Origin: Medicago truncatula
Taxonomy: Eukaryota > Streptophyta > Magnoliopsida > Fabales > Fabaceae
Assembly (NCBI RefSeq): GCF_003473485.1
Contig: NC_053046.1
Location: 1,126,001-1,190,000 of the forward strand
Direction: 5' to 3'
Length of the DNA: 64,000 bases
Shown: in pieces, positions 35,349-46,469 of the stretch
How the letters are laid out: each line of letters opens with the position of its first letter
Position numbering within the stretch: the stretch's first letter is position 1
Program-made: the position numbers and the translations under genes
The notes under the pieces: model-generated
The model's database searches: none
What the model saw: only the letters and a program-made list of their open reading frames with translations
What the model was told of the DNA's origin: nothing

Positions 35349-37727
35349 ACATACTGATTCTTTAATCAGTTGGGTTCCCATTTGAAATGGCTATTCTTTT
35401 GCTTGTTATTGTCGATTGTTGTAGTTTAATCATATATTGTCAAAGTCCCTTGTGTTGAAGGGTTCAGTCTATTCATTTTGCGACCTCTATTGGGTTACGT
35501 GATTTTGTATTATGAGAAGTCTTTATTCTCTCCTTTATCAATAAAACATGGATTGAAATTTGTGTGTTATCATGGTTTTTATTACAACCACTGAAAGAGA
35601 AAAAAAATGGTGCAGCCATGCAGTACTTTGCAGCGCTGTGAAAGGAAGTAGTTAGTCAACTATGACTTGAAACTGAGATTATTTAACATATCAGAAATAA
35701 CAACCACTAAATCCCTCAAACATGGATACTTTTTCAACGATTTTAATAAAATAAAGATTGATTAATCAATGGAAAACTGAGAAACCACTAATCAGAAGGA
35801 ACTATATGTCTAATGTTCATTCTAATTTGAAGATTGGGACTCACAGGAAGCATGCTATAATATCTTGAAGTTTCTTCATTTAACCGTTATGTTACGGCTT
35901 TACCAAAATGAATATCATGTGGTAGCAGAAGTAAAACGTAACAAAATTAAAGGTAATCTCTGGTGATCACGAATTTGTCGTGACTTATGAGTATGGACAC
36001 TGATCTACCACCCAGTAGAAGTAGACCAAGTATCTAAAAGCCATTAGCCCAGAATTTTCTGCTTATTTTCTTACTAAACTATCTTCTTAGGAATTAGTAG
36101 GAATGAAAGAATCTCATTTTCACATTAATGATTATTCCTCCCAAGAATTCCCAAATTAACAGGTCCTACATTCAATTAATTGTTTATCAAGGTAAGAGCA
36201 TTTGACCTTCCATAAAACAAAGGCTTCAATTAGGGGAACCCTATGTAGTGGTAACAGCAAGCTAAACCACTGAATAACAAGTGCATCTACTACAGTAAAA
36301 AAGGGAGAGAAAGAGAGAGAGGCAGCACACCAAAACTGCATAAATGAGGAAACACATAATGTACAACCACATATGGATATCTTTCAAACTACTGTCTGGC
36401 GAAGACAGGAAAAGATTAAATGACCGACATGAAAGCGACAAAGACACGAATAACAAACCAAATACTTTGAAGAACATTCGATAACTCTCATTTAACAGTC
36501 TCTGTATCCTACAGTTACTGATAAAAACATGAGTTCTAGTAAAGCTAAATGTTGCATGAAAACTAATCTAATATGACAACAACTTTGGTAGGATAAATTT
36601 GAAGAGGTGTAGCATAACTCATGAATTTGTTACGATTGAAAAATTTTCCATCCACTAATATTTTGCACACAATAAAGGATATCAGCAAAAGGACAGCCCT
36701 AATTTTACAAAATACTTCATTTTTACAAGTTTGGAAGTACTTATATCATCCGATGACATTCACAAGACAACAGAAATTGCAAAAATTTGGTACAAAGAGC
36801 TCAATATCAAAATTACATATAGTGATCTCTATATATATACACTAAGCTTCCACCCATAGAAGTAGACCAAGTATCTATAAAGACATTAGCCCAGAATTTT
36901 CTGCTAATTTTTTATAACTAAATTATCTTCTTGGGCATGGATAGAATGAAAGAATCTTCTTTAATTTTCCTAGCCCATAGAATCTTATTTACACATTAAG
37001 GATTAAGCCTCCCAATAGTTGCCAATGATGAACTCAAGCCAAACTAAGACGTCCTACATTCAATTGAAGGTATACAAAATAAAGCAGCGCACCAAAACGG
37101 AATTAACGAGGAATCCTATGCAGTGCAATGTAAGCTAAACCAATGAGGAATGAAGGTATACAAAAAAAAGCAGCGCACCAAAACTGTATTAATGAGGTAG
37201 CAAAACAGGCACGGCCACATATGGATATCTCTCAAACCACATCTGATTATGACGGGAAAGGACTAAATGTCCGTCGTGTAAGTTACAGAGACACTAATAA
37301 CAAAATAAATACTCCAAACAATATTCTAAAGCTCTCATTCAACAGTCTCTACATCCTTCAATTACTGATAAAAAACAAAAGTTCAAGTAAAGCCAAATGT
37401 TCCAAATGTGCATGAAAACTAATCTTATATGGACAAGAACTTTGGCAGTATAAACTTAGAGACACTGAACAACTCAAGAATTTGTTATGATTGAAAAACT
37501 TCCATCCCTTGCATGGTGAAATAGCATATCAATCTTTCGCACACAAAAAGGATATTAGTGACAGGACAGCCCTAATTTTACAAAATACTACATTGTTAAA
37601 AGTTGGAACTACTTATCTCATATCATCCAATAAAACATTACAAGACACCAAATATTGCAATATTTGGATGCAAGGAGCTCAAAATCAAAAGTACGTACAG
37701 TGATCGCTAAAAGTATGGTGGTACAAA
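35349..37727. other. Intergenic, includes a tandem duplication
   Basis: From 35349 to about 36000 lies the 3' flank of the LTPG gene with no further gene. Then two direct copies of a unit of about 840 bp fill the space up to the 3' end of CDC73 (see the repeat at 36009-37705). Confidence 0.6.
36009..37705. repeat. Tandem duplication of CDC73 3' flank (about 0.84 kb x 2)
   Basis: Copy 1 (about 36009-36840) and copy 2 (about 36850-37705) share, in the same order, AGAAGTAGACCAAGTATCTA, TTAGCCCAGAATTTTCTGCT, CACATATGGATATCT and GGACAGCCCTAATTTTACAA. They differ by many substitutions and small indels, so the duplication is not recent. Copy 2 touches the CDC73 3' UTR. Confidence 0.75.
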
Positions 37728-39093
37728 TCAAGAATGTGATCGCGAGCGCACAAATTCTTCCAGTCTGTCCCACACCTCCAATGCCGCAGCCCTGTCTTGA
37801 TGCCGCTTGTTCTTGCTAATCTGAAAGCATAGTTAGATTTCAGTGCAAGTTAAAAACTGGAAAGACAGAAAGAAAGCATAGCAGTAGTTAGGACAAGCAA
37901 GCAACCCACCGAGATAATCTTCACATTCCACTGCTTGACAGTCTTTGCTGACTCTATACTATCATCTTCAAACCGCATAAAAAATCCAGTAACTGCAACA
38001 ATTCAAAAGGGTTATACTAAATTACAATGACCTAAGAAAATTGTGGTTTGCATTTAAAAAAACAATCAAAATAAAACAGAAAGAATAACCAACTTTTATT
38101 GAAAATCTCGACATGATCCTTAAAAGGCCAATCCTTGAACTGCCAATCCTTTCCCAAGACAAAAACCGCGACAACACGATCCCAATCCTCGGGTTTAAGT
38201 GCAGAAGGCTTATCCCTAACTTCATAAGCAGTAACAGCTCTATCCCTACTAAGCTTCTTCTGAACAGTAACACAATCCGGCTTAGCACCTTTCATCGCTT
38301 TAACCTTAACATCAGTAGGTACATAAACCCCATCTTCCAAAAAATCCTTAACATTATAGATAGTAATAAGTGTCTGAAAAGCACTCGGAACCAAAATAAT
38401 TGGAACACCTTCCCCGATTTTAAGATGCATTTTAGGTTTCGGTGTTTGATGATCATATCCCATTTCATCACCACCAAAATCATCAGCACTTCCCAACAAC
38501 CTACTCTTAGCAACTAAACCGTCTTTCCTTTGATGAGACTCCGCCCTCTGACGCTCCTCTTCTCGTTTAGTAGCAGCAACTAACACGCTGTAAAAATCAC
38601 GATTCTTACACTCGAGTAAAGATTCACGATCCTTGAGTGGCTTCTCAGCTGTTCTAATCATTGATATGAAATCCAACGGTGGTGATTCTAATTCAGTGAT
38701 GATTTCATCTGAATTAGGAAATTGAGAGTGTTGTTGATGAGAAGAAGGTTCATCGGGGATCGAAGGCTGTTCGGGGAGATATTCAATTGAATCGGTGGTG
38801 GAGAGAATACCTTGAAGATAATTAAGAATTGGTTTACGATCGGGGAGGGTAACAGAGGGAATTCCAAGAGCTAAAGTATTTTGAAAATACTCGGTGTGTT
38901 TGAGGTGATGATTTTTGATGTAGTGAACTAGGGTTTCAAGAGTGTAGCGGTTTCCCTTTGTGGAACGATAAGCGGTTTCGAGAGAACAGGGGAAGGTGTA
39001 ATCTTCGCCGAAACGGAAGTTGCCGTTGAGACGAACGATTTTGTCTAAGTCGCCTCTAATGGTGAAATCACGGAGGAGGGTTAAGGGATCCAT
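37728..39093 (-). CDS. CDC73: CDC73/parafibromin homologue (Paf1 complex)
   Basis: Subunit of the Paf1 transcription-elongation complex; Arabidopsis CDC73 (PHP) promotes FLC-type gene expression and flowering repression. Three exons (39093-38094, 37992-37910, 37820-37728) give 391 residues (Arabidopsis about 415). The start MDPLTLLRDFTIRG is the family's conserved N-terminus; two upstream in-frame Met codons are less likely. The middle is a charged linker. The C-terminal Ras-like CDC73 domain covers about residues 230-391 with IILVPSAFQT, DWDRVVAVFVLGKDWQFKDW and KQWNVKIISISKNKRHQD. It appears complete. Confidence 0.95.
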
Positions 39094-39251
39094 TCTCATT
39101 CTCATCGGATTCATCTTGTGCTGCCGTGCGCCACCACCACCACCACCCACGACTGCTTTTTTTAATTCTTTTGTTAGTATGTTACCTCAGCTTACTTACT
39201 CACCCAACTAGTAGTAAAGTAGTAATAATCACTTTGCATATATAAGGAAAC

Positions 39252-39868
39252 TTTGGGGTGTAATGGATTAGAATTTTAAAAAACTATTTTAATAAAATAA
39301 GTCTTTAAGATTTTAAAAGATTGTGTGAGATTGTATTGATTCTGTGAGATTTTAAAAGACTTTTTATATAAAAGCCTTTATACACTTAAGATTTTAAGGG
39401 ATTTATCACACTGACTTTTAAGGATTTCAAAAGATTTTATGTGATTTTAAAATTTCAAAGGATTCAATGAATTTTAGGGGAAAAAGAACAAACTTACAAG
39501 CGTGATTGATAAAAATAATGAACAAATAAATTCTAGCGTTTGAATAAAAAAAAAAAAACCAATAAAAAATTCTTTTACTATTGATTTTCAAATTTTAAGA
39601 ATTTTATGGATTTTATAAGATTTTAAGGAACTAAAAAACACTCTAACACATTATTCTCAATACACATTTTTTATTTGTTAAAAATGTTATTCCCATAAAA
39701 TTCAATTGTACATATATAAAATTATGCCAGCACTTACAAATCTTTCAAAAAAAATATTGTGTCAGCCATTACAAATCGGTCGAGTTACACGAGTTTACCG
39801 AGTGTTAACTCAGTCAAACTCGTTAAACCTTCCAATTTTACCAGAAACCGATTTCACCTCAAAGGGGG

Positions 39869-39921
<53 letters not shown>

Positions 39922-40280
39922 GGAGAAGAAAGAGATAGTAACTTTTAAAAGAAAAACAATCTTAAGAAATCTCATCTTTTCATAAAAGACTTTTTCTTGT
40001 TAAAATTACACTACAAAATCCCACAAAATCCATCAAAATCCAATTTATTAAACAATCCCTCGAAATTTGAATGATTTTGAATACCACAAGACTTTTTTTA
40101 AGTGATAAAAAGTCTTGATTGAATACCTCAAGACTTTTTTAAAATGACAAAGAGTCTTGATTGAATACCACAAGACTTTTTTTAAGTTGCAAAAAATCTT
40201 GATTAAATACCACAAGATTTTTTCATAATTAAAAAGTCTTTTAAAATCTCATAGAATCCTAATCCAATACATCCCCCAGT
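39252..40280. mobile_element. Non-autonomous TIR element, about 1 kb
   Basis: GGGGTGTAATGGATTAGAAT at the left is inverted at the right as ATCCTAATCCAATACATCCC. Subterminal AGATTTTAAAAGACTTTTT-type units face each other, and the right part has three tandem units of about 48 bp containing TTGATTGAATACCACAAGAC. No coding capacity and no clear target duplication; hAT-like by style only. Confidence 0.55.
39872..39915. repeat. (GA)n microsatellite
   Basis: About 22 GA units, nearly perfect, within the TIR element. Confidence 0.95.
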
Positions 40281-40348
40281 TTGTTTAAATAGGTTGAATC
40301 TGTTTTCTGTATCATTTCGATTTTATCGAATATTCTCAAAGGGATAGG

Positions 40349-40510
40349 TTGGTTTTTTTTTTTTTTTTTTTTATAAAAGGTTGGATCTGTTTTAAAAGTC
40401 TAAATTTCTGATAGTAATATATGCAGTTGTCGAGGTTCGAACCCCAAACGCCTCATGCATTCACCTTATGATATGAATTTCTGGTCGTTATGCTACTTGA
40501 CAAAAAAAAT
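40349..40510 (-). mobile_element. SINE-like sequence with poly(A) tail
   Basis: On the minus strand GGTTCGAACC, a good pol III B box, lies about 75 bp after the presumed start, and the sequence ends about 90 bp later in an A-run (T-run at 40349-40371 on the plus strand). I could not recognise a convincing A box or target duplication, so this may be a degenerate tRNA-derived SINE. Confidence 0.4.
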
Positions 40511-41867
40511 TAATAATATACTTATACAAAAAACCTAAGTCTGTTTTATTCATTAAACGAGTTTGAGCGCTCTGAACTATGAATAGGTTGAACCATAAAT
40601 TTCCATGCCCCATACAATAAATTTTCATCTGTCTCCATTTTATTTGTATCAAAATTATATAAGTTGCCATCTTTCCTTTCAATTTTACCCGAAATATAAT
40701 AAATATTAACTTGCTCTCCAAATTATTTAACGTTTAATCAAAATGTTTCATCCGTAAAATTAGCTTCCTGAGAAACGATGATGTATTGTATTAAACGACA
40801 CCCCCAACTATTATTTCACACAAAATTCTAAAAGAAGATTTCATGTTGATTAAAAACTACAAACTTTTTGACCAAAAAGAAAAACTTCAAACTTTTATAT
40901 GTATTGGATTGGATTGGATGTTCTTCATTGAAACCATAAATTGATGACAAAGTCTACCCAAAAGAATTTAAGTTTTTTAACAAGTATAGTTAGACAATTC
41001 ACGGTATGATTTAACATTTTCAGTAATGTTATTGACAAAAAAAAATCTAATGACGTTACTAAATTTGAGGGAGCAATTTGGTATTTTTTAAGTTTTTAAT
41101 GTCTCAAACTGTCATACACTTACAAATTTAAAACAAAATAGTTATTTACTCAGATATTCCTTAATGACTTCAGCTCCTCTCCTATGCATATGATGGAAAG
41201 AAAATTAAATTAAAATAAATATAAGCCTTGATGTAATTCAACTCAGATAACTACATTAACACCTTTGAATTGTTTTCTCTCTTCACATTCATGTGCATTT
41301 AGACATGCTTCCTGGATTCCAAGTCTGCACTAGCCCAACAGTATAAATAATTTTTGTTTGCTAGCCACTTATTTAAAAAAATAAAAAATAAATCAACATT
41401 CTTCTTTGATATTGATTATGCACAGATACATACATGCACAAGCTAACATTAAAGCATCAGATTGCTAGACTCTGGCACTAAAAGTAACCAAATTGCAGAA
41501 CATTTATTTTTACACTAATATGACATTAAAGCATCAGATTACTAGACTTTGGCACTCAAAGTAACCAAATTGCAAAACATTTATTAACTCCAGAATCTTT
41601 TTACACTATTATGACTCATGAGAATGTACATCCATACAGGAATACTTTGTTTATTACATGACTAAAATTGCAATAGCTTTGCACAAAAATCTACTTTCAG
41701 AAGGGCTATCATCAGCACGGTTTATTGGCCCCCGAGACAAAAGAGAAAACAAACTAAGGAATGAAAGAACACCAACATATATCTATCTACATTCTACACC
41801 ACAAATTCAGTTTATTACACACAGTACTCTACAAGCAGTAGAGTTTCATCATCTCCTGTCAGTTCCA

Positions 41868-43346
41868 CTACTCTGAGGAAGCATCAGTACTCTGGTCACC
41901 ACTCTTAGCCTTTCCCAGCACAATACCAAGCTGCACAAAACAGTACCAGATAATTAATTACTTGTTACTAGCAAATTGAACACAATTAAGTGATAATCCA
42001 GAAATCAGGAAAATGTAAGAAGAAGAACCTTAGCCTTTGGAGCTCCACGACCTTCTTTGCCTTCCTTTGCATCAACAGTGGATGCCTCTACACCTGTGAC
42101 AAACATTCATATATAATTAAAGAAACTTAAAAATAAGCAAGTTGATTTTGGAAACCTTTCCAAGGATTAGAGAGGTAATCTTACTTTTCTCAATTGCCCA
42201 TCCATTGCGTTTCAAAATCTCAGAGATGAGTATGATAGTTGGAATAGCTGGAATTTAATTCAAAAACAAAGTTAGAAAAACAAAAGAAAAAAACCTTCAT
42301 AATTTCCAATATCACACACTGAAGAATTAGTTATTCTAAAGTCGAGAAACTCAAATCACATAAAAATTAATTAAATAATGCACAATACACATACAGTTTT
42401 TAAATTTAATTTGCAAGAAAAACAAACAAAAATCAGATTGAAAACAATTTTCATATATGAATCAAGAATAAAGTTACTGTTCAAAATTAAATTTTCATAT
42501 ATGAACCTAATCAGAATCTAATATCTATCTATAAATTAACGGAAAGTATAAGGATCAAAGAAAATCAGTTATTAATTTCAAGAAACTCAAATCACATAAA
42601 ACTTAAAGAAATTCACAATACATACAATTCTCATATTTAATTTTCCAGATTAATTAATTAATTAATTAATACTAGTTGATGAAAAAATATGTAACCGAAC
42701 TGATTAAAAACAATTTTCATAAATGCAATCATATGTATGCAATTAAATCAGTTATCAATTGAGTTTTTACCCTAAAATTTCAGCTTATCAGTTACATAAT
42801 CAAGAACAACGCTTAAACCGAATCAGAATCAAGTAAATGAGTTTTTATCTCAAAATTTCAGCTTATCAATTACATAATCAAGAACAACGCTTAAACCGAA
42901 CAGAATCAAGTAAAGGAGTTTTTATCTAAAAAATTCAGCTTATTAATTACATAATCAAGAACAACGCTTAAACCGAACAGAATCAAGTAAAGGAGTTTTT
43001 ATCTTAAAAGGATTAAAGAAAATTATACCAGTTCCCAAAGCACAGAGCTCAACATCATTATCCAGCTTCAAGTGTTTCTGAATCAGAAAGAAACACGAAA
43101 TCCATAATCAGAAATGAAAAAAACGAAATGAAGAAACGGCGATTTAATCAAAATCGAAAACCTAATTACCTTAGCGATGTTAAGGTAGAAGAAGAGTGGC
43201 TTCTTAGTCTTGGAAACTTGAATACGATAGATCTTCTTCTCTTTCTCGATCTCGCCGCCATTGATCTTCACATTCTTCGTCGCACCGGTTAGAACTGCAA
43301 TCGCTTCTTTCATCTCACCGGCGGTTAGAACTGCAATCGCTTCCAT
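41868..43346 (-). CDS. Alba-domain DNA/RNA-binding protein, short form
   Basis: Five exons (43346-43170, 43077-43029, 42247-42185, 42093-42029, 41930-41868) with continuous frame give 138 residues. The Alba core is visible: YRIQVSKTKKPLFFYLNIAK, then DVELCALGTAIPTIILISEIL, NGWAIEKS and KAKLGIVLGKA. Plant short Alba proteins bind RNA and DNA (including R-loops) in nucleus and cytoplasm; no RGG tail is present. The last residues form an acidic and Ser-rich end. Residues 1-21 hold a doubled EAIAVLT segment. The in-frame ATG at 43415 is rejected since its 23 extra residues lack Alba similarity. Confidence 0.92.
42761..43010. repeat. Tandem repeat, about 78 bp x 3.2, in an Alba intron
   Basis: Units start with GAGTTTTTA at 42761, 42839, 42916 and 42993 and contain ATCAAGAACAACGCTTAAAC. 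The later units are almost identical, so expansion is recent. Confidence 0.88.
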
Positions 43347-43567
43347 TGTTTCTTCGAGATTTCTCTGTTTCTTTTTCTGAGCGGGAAAATTTTCGCGGTT
43401 CGTTATTACTCTCAAATTTCAGAAGCTTCTTTGAGAAGATAGAAGCTACGGGAACGGTTTTATAGAGACTGTTAAGCAATCATAAAGTGACGCGTGTCCT
43501 TTCTCTGTAACCGTTTTTTGTTAGTTGAAACGGAATGGAATCTCGCTTTGCTCTGTTAAGTAATCAC

Positions 43568-44976
43568 CCTGTGTTTGGTTGAGGTGAAAAAGAGAAGAGC
43601 GAAGTTGGTGAGAGAGAAATTGAAGAGAGAATGCCAACTTCTCTTGTTTGGAAGACCATAGAAATAGGCGAGAGATGCTAAATTGGTGTGGGTCCCACGC
43701 TTTTGCTTTTCCCTTCAAACTTGCGAAGAAAGACGAGAGAAGTTCTATTTTTCTTTTTTTTTTCCTTTTTTACCCTTACCTTCTACATCAGCTATGGATG
43801 GCAACATCAAAATTAAAAGGCTTAATTACTCTTTTGGTCCCTTAACTTATTTTTTGGTTTCGTTTTGGTCCCTTAACTATTAAAAGTTTCATTTTGGTCC
43901 CTTAACTTATTTTTTGGTTTCGTTTTGGTCCCTTAACTATTAAAAGTTTCGTTTTGGTCCCTTAACTTATTTTTTGGTTTCGTTTTGGTCCCTTAACTCT
44001 TCCTCCGTCAACCACTTTGGTCCTTTATGTTAGGATGAATGTATTAGAGTTAAGGACCAAAACGAAATAAAAAAAAAAGTTAAGTGACCAAAACGAAACC
44101 AAAAAATAAGTTAAGGGACCAAAACGAAACTTTTAATAGTTAAGGGACCAAAACGAAACCAAAAAATAAGTTAAGGGACCAAAACGAAACTTTTAATAGT
44201 TAAGGGATCAAAACGAAACCAAAAAATAAGTTATGGGACCAAAAGAGTAATTAAGCCAAATTAAAACTTATATTATTCATTTGCTACATAATCAGATCTA
44301 TAATCCATTTCCTTTTCTTTGATACATGGCAAGTATCATAATCATATCTATATATCAAAGAGTGAATTGAACTTTTTTTAAAATAGCCAAAATTTATTCC
44401 AATAGCAAAAACATCACAAGCTGAGATGTTGTGCTTGGCAAAAGCCACAAGTACACAGGAACAGAAGAAACACAAGCAAGGCTGAAAAATTAACGCCTAA
44501 GCCCCACACTAGCAATCACAAATTACATAAAAAAATTGCAGCCTCTACTCTCCTATAACATAACAACATAAAATAGCTAAAACCTCACAAAAGAGTGAGT
44601 TGAATTGGAGGAAGGGAAGGTCTGTGTAGAATAGTGAGCTGAATTTTTCATATATCTGAAGGTGGAGAAGGGAATAGATGATTGGGAAATGAAGTGTGGA
44701 TGCCCATCGATGAATTTCTTGTATTATTTTTAATTAAACATTGATGAATTTCTTGTATTATTTTTTAAATTAAAGTGATTTGGGATTTAAAAAATCAGGG
44801 GTATTTTAGTATTTTTAAAAATAACCAACACTTCTCTCTTCTCTATTTCTTCTCTCTTTCTCTTATACCAAACTATACATCAAATCTACTCTATTTCTCA
44901 CATTTTTCTCTCTTACTAACTTCTCTCTCACCTATTTCTCTCTTCACAACTTCTCTTCTAAACCAAACACACCCCA
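43568..44976. mobile_element. Possible TIR element carrying the nested foldback
   Basis: GTGTTTGGTTGAGGTG with GAGAGAGAAATTGAAGAGAG at the left faces CTTCTAAACCAAACACACCC at the right, preceded by inverted CTCTCTCACCTATTTCTC-type text. A further GACGCGTGTC direct copy lies just outside each end (43491 and 44979). The limits and class are tentative. Confidence 0.35.
43819..44257. mobile_element. Foldback element with 9-bp target duplication
   Basis: Direct AAATTAAAA copies at 43810-43818 and 44258-44266 flank inverted ends GGCTTAATTACTCTTTTGGT. Each arm has repeated units of about 60 bp built on GGTCCCTTAACTTA and TTTCGTTTTGGTCCC. A related GGCAATTAAGCC end with GAGGACC units is in the intron of the second GT14 copy (27990-28070). 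Confidence 0.82.
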
Positions 44977-45268
44977 AAGGACGCGTGTCTTTTCTGTGTT
45001 AAAAAAAAAAAAGAACAAAAATATATGTAGATAATTTTTAGTGTGATCAATTCGTTTTTTTCAATTTATTTTTAGTTTCTTAAGTTATATAGTAAATAAT
45101 ATTCCTCAAAAAATAAAAAATAAAAGTTATAGTAAATAATAGACACTTTGTTTTATTAATTATTTTTTTTGTTTCATTTTGATTCTATAAATTACAAATG
45201 TTTGTCACTTAACTTAAGAGATGAAAATGGAGTTTTTTAATCTCCATTTTAATGGTAGTTTGTCACTT

Positions 45269-45870
45269 AACTTAAGAGATTAAAATGGAGGTTAATAGTG
45301 ATTTTTGTGATGGTCAATGGTTATTTTTGGTGACGGTGGTGGTAATGGAGTTGATTTTTGTGGTGGTGTTTGTGGTGGTTTTTGGTGATGGTACAACAAT
45401 TTTTGGTTGATTTTTGCGGTTGTTTATGAGGTGTGTTTTGGATGAAGGTGCTTAGGAGAGCTAATGGTGGTGTTTGGGGTTTTTTTCCGACTGTTTTTCA
45501 AAGGTTGTTGGTTGTGGTGTAGATTTTTAAGTTGGTGTTCAGGGGTTATGTGCGAGCAGCGGAATGTGGGTGGTAGAAGTTGTTTTTGTGGCAGTTGTGA
45601 CGATGCTTGAGGATTTTGTTTATGTTGTTTCGTTGATCGTGGTGTTAGCTTTGTTTTGGTGTTTCTATTTATTGATTTCGGAGATAGCCATTTGTTAGGA
45701 GGCGTTTCTTATAGGTTTGGATTTTTCATTGGGGGCTTCCCATCATCCTTTATTTGTTGCTACTGTAAGACTCCTAGCCTAGACACTGCTTGTGCTGGTT
45801 AAGATTTATTGCTATCTTAATAAATTCCATTTTAACTTTTTAAAAAAAAAACTTAAGAGATTAAAATGGA
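45269..45870 (+). mobile_element. 5'-truncated LINE tail with 21-bp target duplication
   Basis: AACTTAAGAGATTAAAATGG plus A occurs at 45269-45289 and again at 45850-45870, directly around a GT-rich insert that ends TTAATAAATTCCATTTTAAC and an A-run. A long target duplication with a poly(A) end is the signature of target-primed LINE insertion. The insert (about 560 bp) is only 3' UTR. A third diverged copy of the duplicated text lies at about 45206. Confidence 0.75.
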
Positions 45871-46469
45871 AAGAAAAAAAAAATTAAGACTCCGAAATGT
45901 CTAATGGTTGTAAATTTATGAACCAAAACGGAAGGGAAATAATTTAAGGCACTAAAATAAAATTTAAAAATAATTTAAGGGATCAAAAGTTTACAATCCA
46001 AAAAAGGCAAAAAACAATTAATCAATGAAAAATATTTTTTTCATTGAAAGATTAAGCAATGTCTTACAATTTATGACATTGTAAGATTTTGCTTCTTGTT
46101 AGTATATTTTTGCTTCTTGTTACAATGTCTTATTGAATTTGCTTCTTGTTACAATGTAAGATTTTGCTTCTTGTTACAATATTTTTGTAAGATTTTGTTT
46201 TATTTGTGTCTGCTTCCCATTTGTAATTATTCCATGAAAGATTTTGATTAATTGTGTTATTTTTTTTTTTGTTGCCATTGTAACACTAAGATTAATTATT
46301 TTTATATCTATGATCTTTTGATTAATTTATTCATGTTTTGATGTGTATATATGTTTGTAATCATTTTTGTATATAATTAATTCATTTCTTAGACATATAA
46401 TTCATAGGTACCTAAATTAGAGTGATTTTATTTGCCAATATACGACGAATGTGACTCGGTGGATGCCAT

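Larger units (their letters stand above)
39094..41867. other. Intergenic between CDC73 and Alba, transposon-rich
   Basis: It holds a large MITE-like element (39252-40280), a GA microsatellite, a SINE-like piece (40349-40510) and AT-rich DNA from 40520 to 41867 in which I see no gene. Confidence 0.6.
43347..46469. other. Intergenic, transposon-rich
   Basis: It holds the Alba promoter, an element-like pair of inverted ends at 43568 and 44976, a foldback (43819-44257), a LINE tail (45290-45849), and AT-rich DNA. No gene is supported. Confidence 0.6.

Noticed and set aside
39094-39150. Glycine-rich extension of CDC73
   Set aside because: MDPLTLL is the conserved family start; upstream codons are repetitive leader.
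40430-40460. tRNA gene
   Set aside because: A B box is present, but there is no cloverleaf and no A box; an A-run follows, so a SINE is more likely.
43347-43415. Upstream in-frame ATG of Alba
   Set aside because: The 23 added residues lack family similarity, and the second Met begins the usual MEAI start.
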